Assembly (NCBI GenBank): GCA_029067085.1
Contig: JAIEFE010000016.1
Span: forward strand, 138,665-202,664
DNA length: 64,000 nt
Direction: 5' to 3'
Source: Lachnospiraceae bacterium
GTDB lineage: Bacteria; Bacillota; Clostridia; Lachnospirales; Lachnospiraceae
The translations under genes and the position numbers were made by a program. The stretch's first letter is position 1. Each line of letters begins with the position of its first letter. This document shows, in pieces, positions 8,870-17,351 of the stretch. A model generated the notes under the pieces. That model was not told where the DNA came from and made no database searches. It worked only from the letters and a program-made list of their open reading frames with translations.

Positions 8870-9700
8870 GTGAATCTAAAAGAATGGCTGACAGTAAATT
8901 TTACGGAAATACATACCGAAAAGCTGGCGAAGATTTTGCTGGCAATTTTTCTTATGGTGTTTTCTATATTTGTTCTGCCACATAAAGTTCCGGAGAGCCG
9001 GTTTGTGCAGGAGACCCTTGAAAACCTGGATGAGAGTAAAATGACCGTTATTGAATTCTCCGGTGCAACAATAGCTGTTTCTCTGGCAATTACGGCGCTT
9101 CCGGATGATTTTGGCAGTCCGTTGGCTAACACGTTAACGGATATGAACAAATACTTCATATTCATTTTTGCAGTTTTGTTTGTGGAAAAATTAATTGTTG
9201 TGGAAGGAATGATGCTTTCCTTTGTGTATATTATACCGTTGGCGTGCGGTCTTTATATACTATCGGTGTTGTCCGGGAAATCTATATGCAAAGTTTTTGC
9301 TTCAAAGCTGATGATCCTTGGTTTGGCAGTTGTATTTGTTATACCGATCAGTACACATTTTACGGAAAAAGTATGTAAAGATTACCTGGTTTATGTGGAT
9401 GAAACCATATCGGAGGCTAATGACGGAGCCGAAAAGGTTAATGGAGTCATGGCTTCAGGAGATGGGGAAGCATCCGTTTTTGAAAAGCTTACCGATGCAT
9501 TTAAGACTGCTGTTCAGGGAATATCCGATCTGCTTACTTATTTTGAAAATGTCTTAAAAAAATGTGTGAATTCCATTGCCATTATGATTGTGACGACATT
9601 TGTCCTGCCAATGATCGTTCTGCTACTCTTTCGGTGGCTGCTTAAGGAATTATTCAGTCTGAGTCTGCCGGCGCCCCGGGTGAACAAGGAGGAAAAGTGA
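8870..9700 (+). CDS. Multi-pass membrane protein of unknown function
   Basis: About 276 residues with hydrophobic segments near residues 20-36, 93-112, 113-136, 147-165 and 237-262, and a charged extracellular or cytoplasmic stretch with helix-forming sequence between about 165 and 235. I do not recognise the family. GTG 8870 has GGAGG at 8856-8860 nine bases upstream; ATG 8852 would put that SD inside the gene. Its end overlaps the DUF4230 gene by four bases, so the two are translationally coupled and probably act together at the membrane. There is no signal peptidase site and no catalytic motif. Its position after a palindrome and a non-coding gap suggests its own promoter, which I could not place. 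Confidence 0.75.
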   Translation: MNLKEWLTVNFTEIHTEKLAKILLAIFLMVFSIFVLPHKVPESRFVQETLENLDESKMTVIEFSGATIAVSLAITALPDDFGSPLANTLTDMNKYFIFIFAVLFVEKLIVVEGMMLSFVYIIPLACGLYILSVLSGKSICKVFASKLMILGLAVVFVIPISTHFTEKVCKDYLVYVDETISEANDGAEKVNGVMASGDGEASVFEKLTDAFKTAVQGISDLLTYFENVLKKCVNSIAIMIVTTFVLPMIVLLLFRWLLKELFSLSLPAPRVNKEEK

Positions 9701-10389
9701 TGAAGAGAGTACTCTTAAACAGTTCCTGCGTTGTCCTGTTCATCTTGATCGTTATTGTTCTGGTCTGGGGCAGGAACAATAAGATTTCAGTATTTCGTGA
9801 AGCTTATGACGATGGGGTAGAGCAGATCGATCTGGATACCATCTATCTGGAAAACAGCGGCGTGGAAGTCGATTTTTCAGAAATCCTTCTGGGAAAACAG
9901 GAGGAGACAAGGAAGCTTATTGTCAGTACACAGGAGGCAACGGTATCGACCGAACTTTCGGACAGATTGATTCAAAAACTTGATTTTGATTTTTTAAAGA
10001 AGACGCAGAAAGTCAGCTATACGGGGAAAGGTTATTTTGTTGTGGATCTCGACAATCTGACAAGGGAAGATATCATTGAGGATAAAGAAAGAAGGATCAT
10101 TACCATTAAAATCGGACACGCGTATCTTCAGACCATTGAGATAGACGCTGACAAAGTAATTGTTGATGATGTAAAAGAGGGATTATTGGCGCGTGGCGAT
10201 ATTGAGCTGACTGTGAAAGACTATAACATAATTGAAAAGGAATTGAGAAGCCGGCTGGAGACGAAATTCAATACTGCCGAAAATGGACAGGAAGCCGATG
10301 ATCTTGCGCTGAGGATGGTCAGAGAAGTTTATGAACCGGTTATAAAGGCTATTGACAAAAGGTATAGTATTGTGGTGGAATTTGAGTGA
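9697..10389 (+). CDS. DUF4230 family membrane-anchored protein
   Basis: 230 residues with an N-terminal membrane anchor (residues 5-24, LNSSCVVLFILIVIVLVWG) and a mainly beta/alpha exported domain. The pattern of strands and the segment around YTGKGYFVVDLDNL match DUF4230 proteins, which are small, usually single-pass proteins with no known reaction. It starts at ATG 9697, within the end of the upstream membrane protein, with GGAGG at 9688-9692. No cysteines or catalytic triad stand out. The pairing with the multi-pass protein suggests a two-component membrane assembly; this is inference from overlap only. Confidence 0.75.
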   Translation: MMKRVLLNSSCVVLFILIVIVLVWGRNNKISVFREAYDDGVEQIDLDTIYLENSGVEVDFSEILLGKQEETRKLIVSTQEATVSTELSDRLIQKLDFDFLKKTQKVSYTGKGYFVVDLDNLTREDIIEDKERRIITIKIGHAYLQTIEIDADKVIVDDVKEGLLARGDIELTVKDYNIIEKELRSRLETKFNTAENGQEADDLALRMVREVYEPVIKAIDKRYSIVVEFE

Positions 10390-10455
10390 TATTGCGGTCA
10401 TATCAAAAGTTGCCGTTTTATGGTTTCTATCAAATAAAAGAAAGGTGGATATGTC

Positions 10456-11406
10456 ATGCTGCGAGAGAGAGGTTTTTACAGAGGTGTCAATTTTGGAGGG
10501 TGGTTATCACAGTGTGATTACAGCGAGGACAGGCTGAATCATTTTATCACCGAGCCGGATTTTGAAAAAATTGCTTCCTGGGGAATGGATCATGTGAGGA
10601 TTCCGATTGATTACAATGTTCTTGAAAAGGAAGATGGTACATACAATGAGAGCGGTTTTATGCGTATCGAGAATGCCATTGGATTTGCCGAAAAATACGG
10701 GCTGAACACAGTTGTCGATCTGCACAAGACGGCGGGATTTTCTTTTGACGCAAACGAAAAGGAAACAGGATTTTTTGAGAACGAAACGTATCAGGAGCGT
10801 TTCTATAAGCTGTGGGAAGCGTTGGCCAAACAGTTCGGAAAATATTCGGATCATGTGGCGTTTGAGCTTTTGAATGAAGTTACGGAGCGGCATTATATCG
10901 ACGCATGGAATCGGATCTCGCGCGAGTGTATCAAGCGGATTCGTGTCTATGCGCCCGATACGTTGATTCTGCTTGGCAGCTATTGGAACAACAGTGCCGA
11001 GGCGGTGAAAGATCTGGAAAAGCCCTATGATGACAAAGTGATCTACAATTTCCACTGCTATTCTCCTATGGAATATACGCATCAAGGTGCACCGTGGCTG
11101 GATTTTATTGATCAGGATGCGAGAGTTTGTTTTGAAGATATGGAAATCACACCGGAATATTTCGAAAGACAGTTTGCGGGAGCTATGAAAAAAGCGAAAG
11201 AGAACGGGACAACTCTTTATTGCGGAGAGTATGGTGTGATCGACAGGGCTGAACCCGAAGATGCTCTGAAGTGGTTTAAGGTCATAGGCAGCGTGTTTGA
11301 AAAATATCAGATTGCAAGAGCGGCATGGAATTATAAGGAGATGGACTTTGGTCTGTCTGACAGCCGCATGGACGGTGTGAGGGAGGAATTAATTAAGTAT
11401 TTGTAG
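10456..11406 (+). CDS. Glycoside hydrolase family 5 (cytoplasmic beta-glucanase-like)
   Basis: A 316-residue GH5 (cellulase-fold) TIM-barrel enzyme. Features are the N-terminal RGVNFGGWL, the strand HVRIP at 46-50, the acid/base Glu in LLNE at residue 141, the substrate-binding FHCYSP at 199-204, and the nucleophile Glu258 in CGEYG. The closest functional types are exo-1,3-beta-glucanase or endo-1,4-beta-glucanase; the sequence alone does not fix substrate. No signal peptide is present, so it probably acts on imported oligosaccharides. AAAGGTGG at 10440-10447 lies upstream of ATG 10456. It precedes the LacI gene and belongs by position to the glycan locus reaching 23 kb. Confidence 0.85.
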   Translation: MLRERGFYRGVNFGGWLSQCDYSEDRLNHFITEPDFEKIASWGMDHVRIPIDYNVLEKEDGTYNESGFMRIENAIGFAEKYGLNTVVDLHKTAGFSFDANEKETGFFENETYQERFYKLWEALAKQFGKYSDHVAFELLNEVTERHYIDAWNRISRECIKRIRVYAPDTLILLGSYWNNSAEAVKDLEKPYDDKVIYNFHCYSPMEYTHQGAPWLDFIDQDARVCFEDMEITPEYFERQFAGAMKKAKENGTTLYCGEYGVIDRAEPEDALKWFKVIGSVFEKYQIARAAWNYKEMDFGLSDSRMDGVREELIKYL

Positions 11407-11471
11407 TTTTCTCATTCCCTTTTTCTCTTTCTTTTTTTGCCCTTTTCCATTATAATGAAAGAGATTTTTCC

Positions 11472-11500
11472 TTGACATTTTTAAGGAATTCTTAGAATAT
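11472..11500 (+). promoter_or_regulatory. Probable promoter of the lacI-family gene
   Basis: TTGACA at 11472-11477 and GAATAT at 11495-11500 are separated by 17 bp, placing the transcription start just ahead of the GGGAG SD at 11509-11513. The 65 bp before it are a long pyrimidine run (ctttttctctttc and similar) without a hairpin. Confidence 0.55.
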
Positions 11501-11518
11501 CTGATACCGGGAGAAAAT

Positions 11519-12523
11519 ATGGAAGATAAGAATCTGACCATCGGGGATATTGCCGAGGAGCTGGGTGTCTCCAAGACCACAATATCGCGGGCAATTTCCG
11601 GCAAGGGCAGGATCGGTGAAAAGACAAGGAAGCGGGTACTTACTTATATAGAAGAACACCATTACAGCCCGAATATCATTGCCAGAGGGCTGGCACAGAA
11701 CAAGACCTTTAATCTGGGCGTGGTGCTGCCGGGAGACTACAATGTGGCGGAACTCCCCTTTTTCCAGAAATGTATGCTGGGGATCACCAGAGTGGCTTCC
11801 GCCCGGGGATACGATGTGCTGCTTTCCATGGTGACGGCGCAGAAAACGACTCAGTTAAAGCGGGCGGTGAAAAACCGCAAGATCGACGGGGTGATCTTAA
11901 CGAGAACGCTTGTCGATGACAAAGCCATGAAGTATCTGCTTCAGAATGACGTACCTTTTGTGGCGATCGGCAGCGCCGACGATGAGAGGGTCGTACAGAT
12001 TGACAACGATCATCGAAACGCCTGCAGGGAGCTGACGGAGAAACTTTTAGAAGGCGGGATACGAAAGCTTGCCTTGATCGGCAGTGATGAGAATCATATT
12101 GTCACGGAAAACAGGCTGCAAGGTTTTGAGGACGCTTTTGTAAAGAAAAACGGATGGAAGGGCAGCAGACAGACTTTTTTGAATGTTAAGGACGACGCGG
12201 AGGTGCAAAAGATCGTAGAAAAACTTCTCGCGGACGGAACGGAGTGCATTGTGAGTATGGATGACTTTCTCTGCGGCTGCGTATTGAACGCCCTGCAGAT
12301 GAGACAGATCGCGGTGCCGGAGCAGATGCAGGTGGTGTCTTTCTATGACAGCACCCTGTTGGCAAATCGGACTCCCTCTGTCACATCCATCCGTTTTGAC
12401 GTGGAAGAGCTGGGAAAGAAGGCTTGCGAGACGCTGCTAGCCATGTTGGAGGGCGAAAAGGTGGAGCCGCGGACTCTGCTCGGCTACGAGGTGCGGATGC
12501 GGAGCTCGACAAAGCGGGCATAG
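11519..12523 (+). CDS. LacI-family transcriptional regulator
   Basis: A 334-residue LacI/GalR repressor. The N-terminal helix-turn-helix is at residues 4-25 (IGDIAEELGVSKTTISRAIS) and is followed by the hinge helix YSPNIIARGLAQ. A periplasmic-binding-protein-like sensor begins at about residue 60 (FNLGVVLPGD). ATG 11519 has GGGAG upstream. It sits between GH5 and the ECF/kinase genes and upstream of a promoter at 13765-13793 that carries a centrally symmetric CAACCGGTTG, the usual shape of a LacI-family operator. Control of the glycan genes is therefore likely; the effector sugar is unknown. Confidence 0.92.
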   Translation: MEDKNLTIGDIAEELGVSKTTISRAISGKGRIGEKTRKRVLTYIEEHHYSPNIIARGLAQNKTFNLGVVLPGDYNVAELPFFQKCMLGITRVASARGYDVLLSMVTAQKTTQLKRAVKNRKIDGVILTRTLVDDKAMKYLLQNDVPFVAIGSADDERVVQIDNDHRNACRELTEKLLEGGIRKLALIGSDENHIVTENRLQGFEDAFVKKNGWKGSRQTFLNVKDDAEVQKIVEKLLADGTECIVSMDDFLCGCVLNALQMRQIAVPEQMQVVSFYDSTLLANRTPSVTSIRFDVEELGKKACETLLAMLEGEKVEPRTLLGYEVRMRSSTKRA

Positions 12524-12576
12524 CCATACTGCGGCAGGCCGGAAGAAGATTCTTTGAAACAGAGAGGATAAGAAAG

Positions 12577-13152
12577 ATGAGACAGACGAAAAGATTGGTA
12601 TTATCGGCGTTGTTTATGGCGCTTGGGATCGTTTTGCCGTTCCTGACGGGACAGATTCAACAGATTGGAAACATGCTCCTGCCGATGCATATTCCGGTGC
12701 TTTTGTGCGGATTTATCTGCGGCTGGCAGTACGGACTGGCGGTGGGATTTATCACGCCTGTTTTGAGAAGCGTTCTCTTTGGAATGCCGCCGCTTATGCC
12801 CACCGCGGCAGCGATGGCGGTGGAATTGGCCGTTTATGGTCTCATGACGGGACTTTTGTACAGGAAACTGCCGAAGAAGACGCCTTATCTCTATGTGAGT
12901 CTTCTGTGTGCGATGGTCGCAGGCAGGATCGCCTGGGGGATCGTGGGCATTCCGCTTTTCGGCATGGCGGGGAATGGGTTTACCGCGCAGGTCTTTTTAT
13001 CCGGTGCGCTTCTCAATGCGATACCGGGTATCATTCTGCAGATCGTGTTGATTCCCGTTATTATGATGGCGCTTGCGCGCGCAGGTCTTTTGCGGGATGA
13101 GGAGGCGGAAAGCAGAGGAGACGAAGCAGTAAAAAGCGGAGAGATCAATTGA
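12577..13152 (+). CDS. ECF transporter S component (substrate-binding membrane subunit)
   Basis: A 191-residue, very hydrophobic protein with about six membrane helices and the typical ECF S-component layout. It starts LVLSALFMALGIVLPFL with small-residue helix-packing motifs, then MHIPVLLCGFICGWQYG. Energy-coupling ATPases and the T component are not in the window, so a shared ECF module encoded elsewhere is expected. ATG 12577 has GAGAGG at 12562-12567; a longer frame from 12424 would overlap lacI and lacks an SD. It shares four bases with the following kinase gene, so the imported vitamin or precursor may be phosphorylated on entry. The ligand cannot be read from sequence. Confidence 0.8.
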   Translation: MRQTKRLVLSALFMALGIVLPFLTGQIQQIGNMLLPMHIPVLLCGFICGWQYGLAVGFITPVLRSVLFGMPPLMPTAAAMAVELAVYGLMTGLLYRKLPKKTPYLYVSLLCAMVAGRIAWGIVGIPLFGMAGNGFTAQVFLSGALLNAIPGIILQIVLIPVIMMALARAGLLRDEEAESRGDEAVKSGEIN

Positions 13153-13736
13153 GTGCGGCAGGATTTGAAATACCGGATGTCGTCTGCAATGTCATAGAGC
13201 GGGCGCTTGCGGAAACGGAATTGACTAAAACAGTCATTGTTGCCATAGACGGTGTCTGCGGCGGCGGAAAGTCCACGCTGGGCGAAGCACTTGCGGCAAA
13301 GTATGCGTGCAGACTCTTCCATATGGACGATTTTTTTCTGCAGCGGGAGCAGCGCACGAAAGAGCGTTACGAACAGGCCGGCGGAAATGTGGACTACGAG
13401 CGTTTTAAAGAGGAGGTGCTCGCGCATCTTTCGGATAAGGACGGCCTTTTCTACCGTCCCTTCCGCTGTCACACCATGACATTCGGGGATGCCGTGCGGA
13501 TGCCGTGGTGCCGGCTGAACATTATCGAGGGAGCTTATAGCTGTCATCCTTACTTTGGTGATGTATATCAGGCACGCTTCTTTGTGGAAGCATCTCCGGA
13601 AGTACAGAAAGAACGCCTCCTTGCAAGGAACGGCAAAGAGCAGTATGAACGGTTTGTCAGAGAGTGGATCCCCATGGAAAACCGTTACTTTGACGCCTTT
13701 GCGATCAGGAGGCAGTGCATTTCCATTTCTCTTTGA
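13149..13736 (+). CDS. Uridine kinase-like P-loop kinase
   Basis: 195 residues with Walker A GVCGGGKST at residues 35-43 and HMDDFFL at about 58-64, the DDFF motif of uridine kinase/pantothenate kinase-type enzymes. A lid-like segment follows (LLARNGKEQYERF). The start TTG 13149 overlaps the TGA stop of the S-component gene (13150-13152), indicating translational coupling. The likely role is phosphorylation of the compound brought in by the S component, so nucleoside, pantothenate or another vitamin are all possible. It ends normally and is followed by the promoter of the next unit. Confidence 0.8.
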   Translation: MSAAGFEIPDVVCNVIERALAETELTKTVIVAIDGVCGGGKSTLGEALAAKYACRLFHMDDFFLQREQRTKERYEQAGGNVDYERFKEEVLAHLSDKDGLFYRPFRCHTMTFGDAVRMPWCRLNIIEGAYSCHPYFGDVYQARFFVEASPEVQKERLLARNGKEQYERFVREWIPMENRYFDAFAIRRQCISISL

Positions 13737-13764
13737 GATTATTTTCCTTTTTTCCAAAAACGCG

Positions 13765-13814
13765 TTGACAGTGTCTGTGCAGTATGTTATTCTATTGATT
13801 AGAACAACCGGTTG
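13765..13814 (+). promoter_or_regulatory. Promoter with LacI-type operator for the glycan operon
   Basis: TTGACA at 13765-13770 and TATTCT at 13788-13793 are 17 bp apart. The perfect 10-bp palindrome CAACCGGTTG at 13805-13814 lies at about +5 to +15, where a bound LacI-family repressor would block initiation. The CG-centred symmetry is the form used by most LacI-family sites. The 104 bp between it and ATG 13918 form a purine-rich leader. Confidence 0.7.
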
Positions 13815-13917
13815 CGCATGGTTAAAACCACCAAGAGCGCAGAGCGACAGAATGAAAAATATAGAAAAAACAAGTAAAAAGGCACAAAAAAGGATAGGAA
13901 ACGGAGGACGGGAAAGC

Positions 13918-15756
13918 ATGGATAAGTTTATTGTCAACATCATCCATCGGCCGGAGATGGTCCCGGAGTATGCAGAGAAGGTGACCGGACACGGTAAGGA
14001 AGAAGATATCGGAAGAAAGGAGCTTCTGACGGAGTCTCTGGATATCTTTAAGACCCAGCAGTCAATCGCACATAAGAACGGCTTGAAGACGACGATCCAG
14101 ATGACGTACGCTTCTCTGTTTAATGACGAGGCGGTAGCGCTGGCAAAGGAGCATCACGAGAAATACGGCGACGAGATAGCCTTATCACTGTTGGGACTTC
14201 CCTGTGAAGAGTTCCGCGAGAAATATAAGACGAAAGATTTCTGTATCTGGATGTTCTCCATGGAGGATAAGAAATCCATCGTGGACGATGTGTTTGGCAA
14301 GTTTAAGGATCGTTTCGGTTTTTATCCGGAGTCTACGGGATCCTACTATCTGGATGCGGATCTGGTAAATTATATTAAAGAAAAATATCCCATGGTGAAG
14401 TGTGCAGTGGCTACCTGCTGGGAGGAAGGCCCCAAAGCTTACCATACCTGCAATAATTCCTGGTACACTTTCATGGACGGCGGCCCCTGGGCGCCCTGGA
14501 TTCCCAGCAAACAGAACGTGCATGCACCGGCAGCAAACGAGGCGGAGGATTCCGGTATTGTGGCGATTCCGCACCTGTCTCGTGACCTGATCGCGTGTTA
14601 TGACGGTAACGGTTCCAATTTCGGGACCCATCCCCAGAATGTACTGCGGAGTATGTGTTACGATTCCAAAACATGGGAATACCCTTATATGTACAACCTG
14701 ATCGATCAGTTCAGGGCACTTGCGAAGTACAACAACGGATACGCTTATAATATGATGTTCGTCGGTCCCGGCTGGATGAATAAGATGGGCCGCTGGGAGG
14801 CGCCTTACGAGCTTCTCTTAAAGTCCTACGAGGATGGTATGGCATATTACGGCAAGCTCAAGAAAGAAGGGAAGCTTGACGACATGACCATGGCCGAGTT
14901 TGCGGATTATTTCCGTGAGAACAGAAGGCTGACGGAGCCGGAGTGTGCGCTTTGGCGGGATATCCTTTACGGTTCGGATAAGCAGCTTTTCTGGTACTGC
15001 GACCCCTATATGAGAGTGTGTGCAAACATGGACCAGGGCGGAGCGATCGTGGATCTGCGTCCTTATGCGGCAAAGCTCTACTGGCCGGTGGGAATCGGCA
15101 CGAAGCATGTAACGGATGCCTCCTATCCTTTCCTGATTCAGGAGAAGTACAGGGCCGGTTATTTTACCCACTATGCGGGTGAGGGTACAGTCAGAAGCGC
15201 AAAGCTAGTGCATAACGGCGAGGAGGTTGATCTTTGCCTGTGCAGGACGAAGGCTCATTTCTCCCAGGAGGGCAACACGAGGATTCTGACGCTCGATCCC
15301 GTAGATATTGAGTTTTACGATCTGACTGTGAAGCTGCAGACAAAGATGTACTTTGAGGAGGGAAGCTCCAATATCAAGATTGAGAGAAACATCCTTTCGA
15401 TGAGCGATCCGGATGCCGAGGTGGAGATCAATGAGTACATGGTGGCATGCTACGGCACCACGGAGTACTCCGAGGATATGACGGGTATCACCCTGACTGT
15501 TACCGACGGTACGAACGCCGAGAAGATCGACTATGCTTACAAGTGCCGTGAGGCGCAGATGCAGGGCGCATCGGAGGCTGTGGCTGTTGTGCCCCAGATC
15601 GAGACGAAGGTCTCCCTAAGCTGTGAGAAAAAAGACGCAGTGGGATACATCAAAGAAGGGTACGCGTTCTCTCCGATGTTCACTTTAGGCTATACGACCA
15701 AATTAAAGGATAAGGAGGTATTTGCGACATGGCTCAATCTGGCAAAGGCAAACTGA
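13918..15756 (+). CDS. Unrecognised 612-residue protein of the glycan locus
   Basis: I do not recognise this family with certainty. ATG 13918 has GGAGG at 13903-13907; the frame is open further upstream but without an SD. The N-terminal 300 residues read like a TIM- or NodB/GH57-type barrel (TTIQMTYASLF, DEIALSLLG, FYPESTGSYYLDADL, IPHLSRDLIACYD), rich in Trp, Tyr and acidic residues as in carbohydrate-active enzymes. The C-terminal half, after about 400, looks like beta-sandwich domains. There is no signal peptide. Position between LacI/ECF genes and GH53 supports a role in oligosaccharide breakdown. A new glycosidase, a deacetylase or a carbohydrate isomerase are possibilities; none is shown. 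Confidence 0.8.
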   Translation: MDKFIVNIIHRPEMVPEYAEKVTGHGKEEDIGRKELLTESLDIFKTQQSIAHKNGLKTTIQMTYASLFNDEAVALAKEHHEKYGDEIALSLLGLPCEEFREKYKTKDFCIWMFSMEDKKSIVDDVFGKFKDRFGFYPESTGSYYLDADLVNYIKEKYPMVKCAVATCWEEGPKAYHTCNNSWYTFMDGGPWAPWIPSKQNVHAPAANEAEDSGIVAIPHLSRDLIACYDGNGSNFGTHPQNVLRSMCYDSKTWEYPYMYNLIDQFRALAKYNNGYAYNMMFVGPGWMNKMGRWEAPYELLLKSYEDGMAYYGKLKKEGKLDDMTMAEFADYFRENRRLTEPECALWRDILYGSDKQLFWYCDPYMRVCANMDQGGAIVDLRPYAAKLYWPVGIGTKHVTDASYPFLIQEKYRAGYFTHYAGEGTVRSAKLVHNGEEVDLCLCRTKAHFSQEGNTRILTLDPVDIEFYDLTVKLQTKMYFEEGSSNIKIERNILSMSDPDAEVEINEYMVACYGTTEYSEDMTGITLTVTDGTNAEKIDYAYKCREAQMQGASEAVAVVPQIETKVSLSCEKKDAVGYIKEGYAFSPMFTLGYTTKLKDKEVFATWLNLAKAN

Positions 15757-15947
15757 ATTACAGATGTCCCTCCTGCTTTATGAGGGATTTGGACATTGAT
15801 ATGTTCTATGACAAGGAAAAGAAGGAGTTTCACTGTATCCGCTGTCAGTATGTGGGGACGGAGGAGGATGTGCTGGCGAAGAATGAGCTGGTGCGCTTCC
15901 GGTATAAAGATGCGATGAAGAGATTCACGAAATTCGATTTCGACTGA
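15729..15947 (+). CDS. Small zinc-ribbon protein
   Basis: 72 residues with CPSC at 13-16 and CIRC at 36-39, a four-cysteine zinc ribbon, followed by a short charged helix. ATG 15729 lies inside the end of the 612-residue gene in another frame (28-bp overlap), with AAGGAGG at 15713-15719, so expression is coupled. Proteins of this kind can bind nucleic acid or act as structural partners; its conserved-looking overlap suggests the two products work together. No specific function is assigned. Confidence 0.75.
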   Translation: MAQSGKGKLNYRCPSCFMRDLDIDMFYDKEKKEFHCIRCQYVGTEEDVLAKNELVRFRYKDAMKRFTKFDFD

Positions 15948-15978
15948 GAGCACTGACGGGCAGAAGCAGGAGACGGAA

Positions 15979-17097
15979 ATGAAATATTACAAGGGAATGG
16001 ATATTTCTACCATAAAAGAGGTGGAGGCTCTGGGCGGGAAGTTCTACGACAAGGGCGTGGAAAAAGACGTGTTTGAGATCCTGAAAAGTTATGGTACGAA
16101 TGCTGTCAGGCTGCGGTTGTGGAACGATCCCTACTCGGAAGACGGCACGCCTTACGGGGCGGGTACGAACGATCTGCCAACGACCATCGAACTTGCGAAG
16201 CGGGCAAAGGCGCATGGAATGGAAGTGCTTCTGGATTTTCAGTACAGCGATTTCTGGGCGGATCCGGGTAAGCAGAGGGTTCCCAAGGCATGGCGGGGAA
16301 TGGACGCAGATGAGTTGACCGAAGCAGTCTATACTTTTACCCGGGAATCCCTCCTGGCGATGAAGGAGGCGGACGTCCTGCCGGAGCTGGTGCAGGTTGG
16401 AAACGAACTTTCCAACGGGACGCTCTGGCCTTTGGGAAAGCTTCCCGAGTACGGCAACTATGACAATCTGGCAAGGTTTATCCGCGCGGGAATACGGGGC
16501 GTGCGTTCGGTGGATCCGGAAATGCCCGTGATGCTCCATCTGGACAACGGCGGCAACAATGCGCTGTACCGGGATTGGTTCGACCATTATCTGGAACGGG
16601 GTGAGGATGATTTTCAGATCATAGGACTCTCTTATTATCCGTTCTGGCATGGGACGCTTGAAGATCTCCGGAACAACATGAACGATCTGGCGAGCCGTTA
16701 CGGCAAAGATCTGATAGTGGTGGAGGTTTCTATGGGCTTTACTATGGAGGATTACGGAAGGTATGAGAAACTGCCTCCCGAGAACCGCAAGGGATATGCC
16801 ACGAAGCCGGAGCTGGCGGCAAAGGTCCCCTTCCCTATGACAAAGGAGGGGCAGGCGGATTTCTTAAGAGCGCTTTTTGCCGTGATCGATCAGGTGCCCG
16901 AGAAGAAGGGCAGAGGCTTTTTCTACTGGGAACCAGCCTGGCTTCCTGTGGCAGGTTCGGGCTGGGCCAACGAAGAGGCTTTGCACTATATCGAGGAGAA
17001 GGGCCCCGGAGGCAACGAATGGGCCAATCAGGCACTCTTTGACTATGAAGGAAATGCCCTGCCGGCCCTTGAGATCATCAGGGATCATAAAGCCTGA
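15979..17097 (+). CDS. GH53 endo-beta-1,4-galactanase, cytoplasmic type
   Basis: A 372-residue GH53 arabinogalactan endo-1,4-beta-galactosidase. Diagnostic segments are KGMDISTIKEVE at the N-terminus, VRLRLWNDPY at 43-52, LLDFQYSDFWADPGKQ at 84-99, the acid/base Glu143 in QVGNELSNG, and the nucleophile Glu249 in IVVEVSMGF. It hydrolyses beta-1,4-galactan chains. Unlike most GH53 enzymes there is no signal peptide, so it may process imported galacto-oligosaccharides. It precedes a binding protein and two permeases, an arrangement resembling ganSPQ-ganB loci of Bacillus. The start has GGAGACGG at 15969-15976. Confidence 0.92.
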   Translation: MKYYKGMDISTIKEVEALGGKFYDKGVEKDVFEILKSYGTNAVRLRLWNDPYSEDGTPYGAGTNDLPTTIELAKRAKAHGMEVLLDFQYSDFWADPGKQRVPKAWRGMDADELTEAVYTFTRESLLAMKEADVLPELVQVGNELSNGTLWPLGKLPEYGNYDNLARFIRAGIRGVRSVDPEMPVMLHLDNGGNNALYRDWFDHYLERGEDDFQIIGLSYYPFWHGTLEDLRNNMNDLASRYGKDLIVVEVSMGFTMEDYGRYEKLPPENRKGYATKPELAAKVPFPMTKEGQADFLRALFAVIDQVPEKKGRGFFYWEPAWLPVAGSGWANEEALHYIEEKGPGGNEWANQALFDYEGNALPALEIIRDHKA

Positions 17098-17132
17098 AAT
17101 CCGCACCCATAGCGAAAGAAAACGATTTCCTA

Positions 17133-17162
17133 TTGACAAAGATATCCGGTAAGTGGTACATT
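17133..17162 (+). promoter_or_regulatory. Promoter of the sugar ABC importer operon
   Basis: TTGACA at 17133-17138 and TACATT at 17157-17162 with an 18-bp spacer. It leaves a leader of roughly 180 nt before ATG 17352. Confidence 0.65.
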
Positions 17163-17171
17163 AAAAATACA

Positions 17172-17335
17172 GGGATCGGAAATCCCAAAAAACGCAGAAA
17201 TGCCTAGGCATTTCTCTATATCCTATAACTATAGGATATAAAACCCCTGTTCAACATAAATATAAAATGCGGTTCCGCATTTTATATAGAAGAAGCAAAA
17301 AGCAAAAGACCTCGCGCGGATCGCGGATAGAGGTC
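17172..17335 (+). promoter_or_regulatory. Structured 5' leader with successive hairpins
   Basis: The leader holds five inverted repeats in a row: gggat/atccc (17172-17186), a perfect 20-bp palindrome (17196-17215), a 10-bp stem (17217-17226 with 17231-17240), a 13-bp stem (17260-17272 with 17275-17287) and gacctc/gaggtc (17308-17313 with 17330-17335). None is followed by a T-run, so they are not simple terminators. mRNA stabilisation or protein binding is more likely. No known riboswitch core is recognised. Confidence 0.6.
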
Positions 17336-17351
17336 AGAAAGAGAGGAAATT

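Noticed and set aside
13555..13917. N-terminal extension of the 612-aa protein
   Set aside because: It overlaps the kinase gene and the promoter/operator, and the strong SD precedes ATG 13918.
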